A stretch of DNA of 6,133 nucleotides. Origin: Deltaproteobacteria bacterium UBA5754 (GTDB taxonomy: Bacteria; Desulfobacterota; Dissulfuribacteria; Dissulfuribacterales; UBA5754). The notes under the pieces are model-generated. The model saw only the letters and a program-made list of their open reading frames with translations, was not told where the DNA came from and did not search any database. A program made the position numbers and the translations under genes. Positions 1 through 4,578 of the stretch are shown here, piece after piece (position 1 is the stretch's first letter; every line of letters begins with the position of its first letter). The stretch covers positions 1 through 6,133 of the forward strand of contig DIFG01000060.1 in assembly GCA_002419025.1 (NCBI GenBank), given 5' to 3'.

Positions 1-274
1 GGGTTTTGTTTCTGCGGCCGGCCGGAAGATAGACGCACGGCTTCATAATTCACGTTCTATACTGGATTCCGGCCTCCGCTGGAATGACGAGGCGGTATGC
101 AACTGCGCACTGGAAACCGATCAAATTCCACACGAAATGACGAAGAGCCAGTATGCCTTAGCCCCCGCCGCCTCGCATCTTCGGCAAACTTGCGAGCTGC
201 ATAATTTGGGATAATGCCCGAAAGCCGCCCGGCGGAATCCAGGACCGGCCCCCGGTTGATTCCATTTTGAGGTC
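1..274. other. Non-coding stretch with degenerate repeat fragments
   Basis: I see no supported gene here. A minus-strand reading frame over 57-296 overlaps the ferredoxin, matches no family I know and is built partly from repeat sequence. The stretch holds a small hairpin at 66-85 (ATTCCGGC, loop CTCC, GCTGGAAT, one G-T pair). It also holds a second fragment at 231-242 that is nearly the reverse complement of 62-73. Both resemble the inner part of the palindromic element at 3186-3345. A short stem at 244-256 (ACCGG, CCC, CCGGT) lies just past the ferredoxin stop on the minus strand but has no T-tract after it, so it is at best a weak terminator. Confidence 0.6.
62..242. repeat. Degenerate inverted-repeat pair, probable repeat remnant
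   Basis: CTGGATTCCGGC at 62-73 is matched in inverted orientation by GGCGGAATCCAG at 231-242, 11 of 12 positions. The left arm, continued as GCTGGAATGACG, looks like a shortened version of 3256-3306, where the same CTGGATTCCGGC opens a longer hairpin closed by GCCGGAAT. I infer one or two decayed copies of a dispersed intergenic repeat related to the intact element downstream. No TIR like the one at 3186-3204 is present here, so boundaries are uncertain. Confidence 0.35.
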
Positions 275-466
275 TCATCCCACCCAGTGGATGCATTGGG
301 CAGGGCAGGCCGCCATGGCCTCTTCGATCAGATCCTCAGGCCCTTCGGGGTTCAGGACCTGCGCCTTGCCGAGACTCTCGTTGAACTGAAAGACATCCGG
401 GCAGATTTCTACACAGCTCTGGCAGCCGATGCATTCATCCTGGTCGATGAAGACCTGTTTGCTCAT
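275..466 (-). CDS. Single-cluster [4Fe-4S] ferredoxin
   Basis: A 63-residue acidic ferredoxin, a soluble low-potential electron carrier of the cytoplasm. The cluster ligands are read as C12, C15 and C18 (CIGCQSC) plus C54 in the C-terminal CP motif. The second half lacks a CxxCxxC motif, so only one [4Fe-4S] cluster is expected. The length and the ending CPAQCIHW are very close to Desulfovibrio africanus ferredoxin I, as I recall that sequence. Two further cysteines, C22 and C58, are not needed for a standard cluster; they could form a disulfide or take part in a cluster change. The ATG is preceded by GGAGA about 7 nt upstream, which fixes the start. The gene stands alone on its strand, divergent from the glycosyltransferase, behind an FNR-type promoter. 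The redox partner cannot be told from this window. Confidence 0.93.
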   Translation of the reverse strand: MSKQVFIDQDECIGCQSCVEICPDVFQFNESLGKAQVLNPEGPEDLIEEAMAACPAQCIHWVG

Positions 467-506
467 AGTGTTTCTCCGTGATGGGGATTTATTTGCCGGT
501 ATGGTT

Positions 507-519
507 AGGACACTTTATA
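507..519 (-). promoter_or_regulatory. -10 region and predicted start of the ferredoxin promoter
   Basis: On the minus strand TATAAA occupies 519 down to 514, five of six matches to the sigma70 -10 consensus, giving a predicted transcription start near 506-508. That leaves a leader of about 40 nt before the ferredoxin ATG. No good -35 box is needed, because the FNR-type palindrome at 541-554 covers the -41 position, as in class II activated promoters. Confidence 0.55.
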
Positions 520-540
520 GTGGCAGTCTGGTTTTTTTCA

Positions 541-554
541 TTGATCTGGATCAA
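541..554. promoter_or_regulatory. FNR/CRP-family operator upstream of ferredoxin
   Basis: TTGATCTGGATCAA is a perfect match to the FNR consensus TTGAT-N4-ATCAA, and the half-sites are exact inverted repeats. Its centre (547.5) lies about 41 nt upstream of the transcription start predicted from the minus-strand -10 box at 514-519, the standard class II activator position. I infer activation of the ferredoxin gene under low oxygen or a related signal by an FNR-type regulator. The regulator gene is not in the window, and related CRP/FNR proteins can use similar sites. Confidence 0.65.
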
Positions 555-610
555 AAAGACGACCTCTTCGATTTTTTCGCGGATCGGATTTTTCTGACAG
601 GCATCATGTT

Positions 611-639
611 TTGAGCCCGAATCCATAAAGATGTATATT
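611..639 (+). promoter_or_regulatory. Sigma70-like promoter for the glycosyltransferase gene
   Basis: TTGAGC at 611-616 and TATATT at 634-639 are separated by exactly 17 nt and fit -35 and -10 boxes. The predicted start is near 646, about 60 nt before the ATG at 705. The FNR-type site at 541-554 lies more than 90 nt upstream of this start, so it is not positioned as a class II site here. It could only act on this side in a class I or other manner. Confidence 0.45.
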
Positions 640-704
640 CAAATCATTATTTCACAGAATAAGCCGACGGCCCATGGATTCAGGTTGAACGTATCCATCC
701 CTGT

Positions 705-1841
705 ATGAAGATCTTGTATGTTTCTGCCGCACGTGTCCCTTCCGTGACCGCGAACAGTATCAACATCGTGAGATCCTGTTCCGCCATGGCAAAGCTCGGC
801 CATGAGGTCGTTCTGCTCCATCCCGAGAGTCATGGGCCGGAGTTTGGAAAAGGGGATCCGGATCCGTTTTCATTTTATGGAGTGCCTGCCTCTTTCCGGA
901 TCAAGAGGCTTCCATGCCCTGGCCGAATCGGCGGGCGGACACTTTATAGCGCATCAGTCGCATTATATGGCCTTGCCATGCGTCCGGATCTGGTCTTTGG
1001 ACGGTATCTGAGGGCGACCTATTATCTCTGCCGGCTGGGTTTCCCGGCGGTCTGCGAACTCCACAGCGGCGTACGATTCAAGGGGCAGAAATCATACTTT
1101 CTGGAAAGGCTCGCCGCATCTGCAAACCTTTTGGCATTTATCGCCATCTCGAGGATGATGGGTGATCACTTCGAACAATTGGATCCCATCAGGAGGAACA
1201 GGAAACCTGTTTTGGTCGCGGGGTGCGGCGGAGAGCCCCTGTCCGGGGAGCCGGCGCCTGCCAAAATCCAAAAGGTCACGACAGGACTCGATATAGGATA
1301 TTCCGGCAAGCTGGATGTTACAAAGGGGCTCGGCCTCATCAGCGCCATTGCATCCAGATTGCCCCACCACGATTTCCATGTCTTTGGAGGACGCCCGGAG
1401 GAGGTCGCTGAGTGGCGGATGCAAACGACCCTTCGGAATGTCCATTTTTACGGATTCATTCCGCCGGGCGATCTCCCCGGGTACATGGGTTCGATGGATC
1501 TCTGTCTGCTTCCTTGTCAGAGGAATCCCGTAAATCCCAGCGGGCAGATATTTGGATCCCCCCTTAAGATGTTCGACTACATGGCCCTGAAGAAGGCCGT
1601 CCTTGCCTCCGATTTTCCGGAAATCCGGGAAATCCTGGACGAAACGTGCAGCGTCCTGCTTGACCCGGATGATCCTGCGGCATGGGCACGGACCATCGAT
1701 GGTTTGACGAGAAACGATATCCGCAGGCTCGGAGAGGCCGCCCATGCCCGATTCATTGCCCATCACACCCGTGAGGCGCGATACCGGAGGTTGCTTACGG
1801 AAATCGACGCGATCCGGTCTTGTCGGCGGGTTGGATCTTGA
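705..1841 (+). CDS. GT4-type glycosyltransferase (GT-B fold)
   Basis: A 378-residue protein with two Rossmann-like halves, as in GT-B glycosyltransferases of family 4. The N-terminal half opens with MKILYVSAARVPS, the usual first strand and acceptor-side loop, and no signal peptide or clear membrane segment is seen. The C-terminal half shows family landmarks: GYSGKLDVTKGL (198-209), HVFGG (225-229), VHFYGFIPPGDLPGYMGSMD (246-265), and SPLKMFDYMALKKAVLASDF (285-304) followed by PEIREIL and VLLDPDDP (317-324). The last two line the nucleotide-sugar donor site. The usual E-x7-E pair is not intact: the second position is D291 and the first is not a glutamate, a pattern I recall in the 'SPLKxFEYMA' subgroup. 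Donor and acceptor cannot be told; a role in lipopolysaccharide or exopolysaccharide synthesis is inferred from the family and from gmhA downstream. The ATG has no good Shine-Dalgarno sequence, but no in-frame alternative upstream looks better. Confidence 0.85.
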   Translation: MKILYVSAARVPSVTANSINIVRSCSAMAKLGHEVVLLHPESHGPEFGKGDPDPFSFYGVPASFRIKRLPCPGRIGGRTLYSASVALYGLAMRPDLVFGRYLRATYYLCRLGFPAVCELHSGVRFKGQKSYFLERLAASANLLAFIAISRMMGDHFEQLDPIRRNRKPVLVAGCGGEPLSGEPAPAKIQKVTTGLDIGYSGKLDVTKGLGLISAIASRLPHHDFHVFGGRPEEVAEWRMQTTLRNVHFYGFIPPGDLPGYMGSMDLCLLPCQRNPVNPSGQIFGSPLKMFDYMALKKAVLASDFPEIREILDETCSVLLDPDDPAAWARTIDGLTRNDIRRLGEAAHARFIAHHTREARYRRLLTEIDAIRSCRRVGS

Positions 1842-1942
1842 GCCTTGCCGATCCACGGATCGAAAGCACACGATTCCCCTTGATCTTCTCCCGACACTCG
1901 GGGATCATGCAAAAAGAGGAATGATGCCGCTATGGAGGACGC
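1842..1942. other. Short intergenic gap with small hairpins
   Basis: This 101-nt gap carries two small palindromes, CGATCC-AC-GGATCG (1849-1862) and CCCGA-CAC-TCGGG (1890-1902). Neither is followed by a T-run on the plus strand, so I do not call a terminator. No strong promoter is visible; TTGATC at 1880-1885 with GATCAT 17 nt later is a poor match. The flavoprotein and gmhA may therefore be read through from the glycosyltransferase promoter or from a promoter I cannot recognise. Confidence 0.4.
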
Positions 1943-2551
1943 ATGACCCTGATAACCGGATTCATGGGCTCACCTCGAAAAGGTGGAAACACGGATATGC
2001 TTCTTGATGCCCTCTTTGTCGAGGCCGCGGCGCATGGTGCGGAAACGGAAGGGATTTCCCTTGCGGGCCGCGACATCACGCCCTGCATCGAGTGCGGGGG
2101 GTGTGACGAGACAGGTGTCTGCGTCCTTAACGACGGCATGACGCCTCTTTATGAAAAGATTGAGGCCTCTGACGTTGTGGTCCTCGCATCCCCCATCTTT
2201 TTCTACAACATCACTGCTTCCACCCAGGCCCTGGTCGAAAGGAGTCAGGCCTGCTGGGTCGGCAAGTACCGTCTCAAACGAGGCCCCTTGGGCGGGAAGA
2301 TGCGAAAGGGGGTCTTCCTTTCCCTCGGCGCCACCCAGGGAAAGCTCCTTTTCGATGGGGTCCTTCGAGTGGTCCGGTACTTTTTCGACGCCATAGACGC
2401 CACGTTTGAGGGGGCGCTGCTCTACCGGGGGATCGAGGAACGCGGGGCCATCCTGCGGCATCCGACGGCCATCAAGGAGGCGCGGACCCTCGGGGCCTTT
2501 CTTGCCGAGGGAAAAGATCTTTCTGGCGTGGAAGGCCTTTTTCGGCCATAA
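1943..2551 (+). CDS. Iron-sulfur flavoprotein, NADPH-dependent FMN reductase family
   Basis: A 202-residue flavodoxin-fold protein. GSPRKGGNT (residues 9-17) is the FMN-phosphate binding loop typical of the family, and ASPIFFYNITASTQALVER (82-100) matches the second conserved FMN-contacting segment. Between them, C48, C51, C54 and C60 form a compact CX2CX2CX5C motif. In archaeal and bacterial iron-sulfur flavoproteins (Isf) this kind of motif binds a [4Fe-4S] cluster that passes electrons to FMN. The predicted role is cytoplasmic electron transfer or reduction of a small substrate such as oxygen, peroxide or a quinone, with ferredoxin a plausible donor; the substrate is not shown by the sequence. 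The ATG follows GGAGG (1934-1938) closely. The stop lies 6 nt before the gmhA start, so the two are almost certainly co-transcribed although no functional link is obvious. Confidence 0.88.
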   Translation: MTLITGFMGSPRKGGNTDMLLDALFVEAAAHGAETEGISLAGRDITPCIECGGCDETGVCVLNDGMTPLYEKIEASDVVVLASPIFFYNITASTQALVERSQACWVGKYRLKRGPLGGKMRKGVFLSLGATQGKLLFDGVLRVVRYFFDAIDATFEGALLYRGIEERGAILRHPTAIKEARTLGAFLAEGKDLSGVEGLFRP

Positions 2552-2557
2552 GAGAGT

Positions 2558-3151
2558 GTGCGCCCAGTGCAGGAAACCCACGCCTCACTTCTTATCGAAT
2601 CCTCTCTGCGTGCCTTGGTAGACGTCCTCGAAGGGGGCGTTCATAAGCACTCCGGCCGTCTCATTGAGGCCGCACGGATCGTTACCGCCTCGCTTGAGAC
2701 GGGCGGGAAGCTCCTCATCTGTGGAAACGGGGGAAGCGCAGCCGACGCCCAGCACATCGCGGCGGAATTCGTGAACCGTTTTCGTCTTGAGCGCCGTGCC
2801 CTGCCTGCCGTCGCCCTCACCACTGATTCCTCGGTGCTTACCTCCATTGCGAACGACTACAGCTTCGACGAGGTCTTCGCCAAGCAGGTCGCGGCCCTTG
2901 CAGGGCCAAAGGACGTGCTTCTCGCCATCAGCACGAGTGGCGCGTCACCGAACATTCGCCGGGCGCTCGACACATCCAGGCACGTCGGTGCACGGAGCAT
3001 CCTTTTCACCGGAGGCACGGGGGGGGAGGCGGCGCGGCATGCGGAACTCGTTCTCTGTGCCCCTTCGGCAGACACCCCGCGCATCCAGGAGGTGCATATC
3101 TTCTGGGGACACGTCCTCTGCGAACTCGTGGAGAGGTCCTTGTTCGCCTGA
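2558..3151 (+). CDS. gmhA: Phosphoheptose (sedoheptulose 7-phosphate) isomerase
   Basis: A 197-residue SIS-domain enzyme that converts D-sedoheptulose 7-phosphate to D-glycero-D-manno-heptose 7-phosphate, the first step of ADP-heptose synthesis for the lipopolysaccharide inner core; it acts in the cytoplasm as a tetramer. ICGNGGSAADAQHIAAEF (54-71) and STSGASPNI (125-133) form the sugar-phosphate site. H66, E70, Q177 and H185 line up with the metal-binding and catalytic residues known from E. coli and Burkholderia GmhA (E. coli H61, E65, Q172, H180), and RIQEVH is typical. Full length for the family. The start is taken as GTG at 2558; a second in-frame GTG at 2567 is possible, and AGAGAG just after the upstream stop would be better spaced for it. 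DiaA-like SIS proteins are the main alternative, but the conserved metal residues favour GmhA. Confidence 0.93.
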   Translation: MRPVQETHASLLIESSLRALVDVLEGGVHKHSGRLIEAARIVTASLETGGKLLICGNGGSAADAQHIAAEFVNRFRLERRALPAVALTTDSSVLTSIANDYSFDEVFAKQVAALAGPKDVLLAISTSGASPNIRRALDTSRHVGARSILFTGGTGGEAARHAELVLCAPSADTPRIQEVHIFWGHVLCELVERSLFA

Positions 3152-3170
3152 TCAGGGGTCCGCTTTTTTT
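3147..3170 (+). terminator. Possible weak terminator after gmhA
   Basis: A run of seven T at 3164-3170 follows the gmhA stop closely. Upstream are the palindrome CCTGATCAGG (3147-3156) and a 6-bp stem GCGAAC/GTTCGC (3120-3125 with 3142-3147). Neither stem abuts the T-run, so the structure is not a classical intrinsic terminator. The palindromic element that begins 16 nt later may do more to stop transcription. Confidence 0.25.
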
Positions 3171-3185
3171 GCTTCCCCTATTCTT

Positions 3186-3345
3186 GATGGTCTCGTAAAA
3201 AGTCCCAGACTCGTCATGCCGGACTTGATCCGGCATCCAGAACATATTGAAAACACTGGATTCCGGCTCCCGAATTCAAACACTCCGGGACAGGCTGCGC
3301 CGGAATGATGCCAAATTGGAATTTTCGACTTTTTACGAAACCATC
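3186..3345. mobile_element. MITE-like palindromic element, 160 bp
   Basis: The ends are 19-nt terminal inverted repeats with one mismatch: gatggtctcgtaaaaagtc at 3186-3204 and gactttttacgaaaccatc at 3327-3345. The hexamer ATTCTT occurs directly outside both ends (3180-3185 and 3346-3351), as expected for a target-site duplication. Inside are two hairpins: a perfect 8-bp stem ATGCCGGA/TCCGGCAT with a 5-nt loop (3216-3236), and a longer interrupted one, ATTCCGGC (3260-3267) with GCCGGAAT (3299-3306), holding a nested TCCCG/CGGGA stem. There is no room for a transposase, so it is non-autonomous. It separates gmhA from the fmdB-like operon. A 22-nt exact match to its left end recurs at 6112-6133. 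The inner sequences resemble intergenic repeats common in proteobacterial genomes; the element's own family name is unknown to me. Confidence 0.75.
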
Positions 3346-3377
3346 ATTCTTGCGTGTCGTGCCTGTGTGGCGGTAAA

Positions 3378-3386
3378 GTGTATATT
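3378..3386 (+). promoter_or_regulatory. Candidate -10 region for the fmdB-hemC-cobA/hemD operon
   Basis: TATATT at 3381-3386 lies about 32 nt before the ATG at 3418 and resembles the -10 box upstream of the glycosyltransferase (both read TGTATATTC). No convincing -35 box is present at 16-18 nt, and TTGCGT at 3350-3355 is too far. The promoter is either weak or needs an activator. It lies between the palindromic element and the gene, so it does not depend on the element itself. Confidence 0.3.
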
Positions 3387-3417
3387 CTTTTACATATTCG
3401 GCGTCAAAGGAGGAGAC

Positions 3418-3645
3418 ATGCCCATCTATGAATTCGTATGCGCTGGTTGCGGCGAGTCGTTTGAAAAACTCGTTTTCGGTTCGGATCCGGCCGTGATCTG
3501 CCCCAAGTGCGGATCGAACGAGACGGAAAAGAAGGTCTCGGCCTGTGCTTTCAAGACAGGCTACAGGTTTGTAGGCACTGGAAAGAAGGCGGGTTCCGCC
3601 TGCAGCGGGTGTACGAGTTCGAGTTGCTCCTCTTGCAGAGGTTGA
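3418..3645 (+). CDS. FmdB-type small zinc ribbon protein
   Basis: A 75-residue protein starting MPIYEFVCAGCGESFE, the hallmark opening of the FmdB/regulatory zinc ribbon family. C8, C11, C28 and C31 form two CxxC knuckles that should hold one zinc. A positively charged middle (KKVSACAFKTGYRF) is followed by a glycine-, serine- and cysteine-rich tail with C62, C65, C70 and C73. The family was named from a putative regulator of formamidase genes, but its molecular role is poorly established, so I give no function. The ATG at 3418 has a strong AAGGAGG (3407-3413). The frame stays open upstream to an ATG at 3247, but that extension is read through the palindromic element and is not a real N-terminus. 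The stop is 9 nt before hemC, which makes it the first gene of the tetrapyrrole operon. Confidence 0.88.
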   Translation: MPIYEFVCAGCGESFEKLVFGSDPAVICPKCGSNETEKKVSACAFKTGYRFVGTGKKAGSACSGCTSSSCSSCRG

Positions 3646-3654
3646 GAGGAGAAG

Positions 3655-4578
3655 GTGCCCATTCTCCGCCTTGCCACGCGAAAGAGCATCCTCGCCGTCA
3701 CCCAGAGCACATGGGTTAAGGACCGGCTCGAGGTCCTGAATCAAGGGCTTGCCGTGGAACTCGTCCGGATCACCACGAAGGGTGACCGGATACTCGACGT
3801 TCCCTTGGCAAAGATCGGAGGCAAAGGGCTCTTCGTGAAGGAGATCGAGGAGGCCTTGCTTGCAGGGGAGGCGGACTTTGCTGTCCATAGCCTCAAAGAC
3901 GTCCCTGCTGAGGTCCCAGAAGGTCTCGAGGTCTCGGTCTTTCCCGAGCGGGAAGATGCCAGGGACGCATTTATTTCAAGAAACGGGTCGGCGCTTGCCG
4001 CGCTCCCCACGGGGTCGCGCGTCGGGACGAGCAGCCTGAGACGAATGGCCCAGCTTCGGTCTCATCGTCCGGATCTCGAGATCATATCGCTTAGGGGGAA
4101 CCTGGACACACGCCTCAGGAAGCTGGATGTCGGTGAGTTTGACGCAATACTCCTTGCGGCAGCGGGCCTCAAGCGCCTGGGGCTTGACGGCCGCGTGACC
4201 GAATTTCTTGATCCTGAGGTAATGCTCCCGGCCGTGGGGCAGGGGGCCCTGGCCCTTGAGTTTCGTACGGACGACCCTGTGACACGCGGGATCCTCTTGC
4301 CCCTCCACCACCAGGAGACCGCTGTCTGCGTTGCCTCGGAGAGGGCCTTTCTCTCCCGCCTCGAGGGGGGGTGTCAGGTGCCCATCGGGGCCCATGCGGT
4401 CCTGGACGGGGATAGTCTTAGGCTTTCGGGCTTCGTGGCGAACGAGGATGGGACATGGGTCATTCGAAGGGAAAAGATGGGCCCTGTCTCCAGCCCTGAG
4501 ACCATGGGGACCGCTCTCGCGGACGAGATCCTCGCGGAAGGCGGGGCCGAGATCCTCCGGAGTCTCTATGAGACATAA
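3655..4578 (+). CDS. hemC: Porphobilinogen deaminase (hydroxymethylbilane synthase)
   Basis: A 307-residue cytoplasmic enzyme that joins four porphobilinogen molecules into the linear tetrapyrrole hydroxymethylbilane. The landmarks fit E. coli HemC with a constant offset of two residues: R9 in LATRKS, K81 and catalytic D82 in HSLKDVP, R129 and R130 in TSSLRR, R147 and R153 in SLRGNLDTR, and C240 in LEGGCQVPIGAH, the cysteine that carries the dipyrromethane cofactor. The order and length are those of a complete enzyme. The start is GTG at 3655, just after AGGAG (3647-3651); the spacing is short, but MPILRLATRKS is the expected N-terminus. The next gene in the pathway overlaps its 3' end by 11 nt, indicating translational coupling. 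Confidence 0.97.
   Translation: MPILRLATRKSILAVTQSTWVKDRLEVLNQGLAVELVRITTKGDRILDVPLAKIGGKGLFVKEIEEALLAGEADFAVHSLKDVPAEVPEGLEVSVFPEREDARDAFISRNGSALAALPTGSRVGTSSLRRMAQLRSHRPDLEIISLRGNLDTRLRKLDVGEFDAILLAAAGLKRLGLDGRVTEFLDPEVMLPAVGQGALALEFRTDDPVTRGILLPLHHQETAVCVASERAFLSRLEGGCQVPIGAHAVLDGDSLRLSGFVANEDGTWVIRREKMGPVSSPETMGTALADEILAEGGAEILRSLYET

Noticed and set aside
508..949. 13-nt direct repeat GGACACTTTATAG at 508-520 and 937-949
   Set aside because: One copy is in the ferredoxin promoter and the other inside the glycosyltransferase coding sequence; one such match is expected by chance at a few tenths per window of this size.
1092..1871. 259-codon open frame on the minus strand
   Set aside because: It lies antisense to the glycosyltransferase, whose motifs are clear; the translation shows no domain and has an unnatural composition.
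1849..1902. Two small hairpins as a terminator after the glycosyltransferase
   Set aside because: The stems are only 5-6 bp and neither is followed by a T-run on the plus strand.
1970..2581. 203-codon open frame on the minus strand
   Set aside because: It mirrors the flavoprotein gene almost end to end, and only the plus-strand product has recognisable motifs.
3247..3417. N-terminal extension of the FmdB-type protein from an upstream in-frame ATG
   Set aside because: It is read through the palindromic element, has no family similarity and no ribosome binding site, whereas ATG 3418 has a strong AAGGAGG and gives the conserved MPIYEF start.
3214..3888. 224-codon open frame on the minus strand
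   Set aside because: It runs through the palindromic element, antisense to the zinc ribbon gene and the start of hemC, and resembles no family; it is a by-product of GC-rich sequence.
4331..4567. Upstream in-frame ATG for cobA-hemD inside hemC
   Set aside because: The extra 79 residues have no similarity to CobA and overlap essential hemC sequence, including the cofactor cysteine region.
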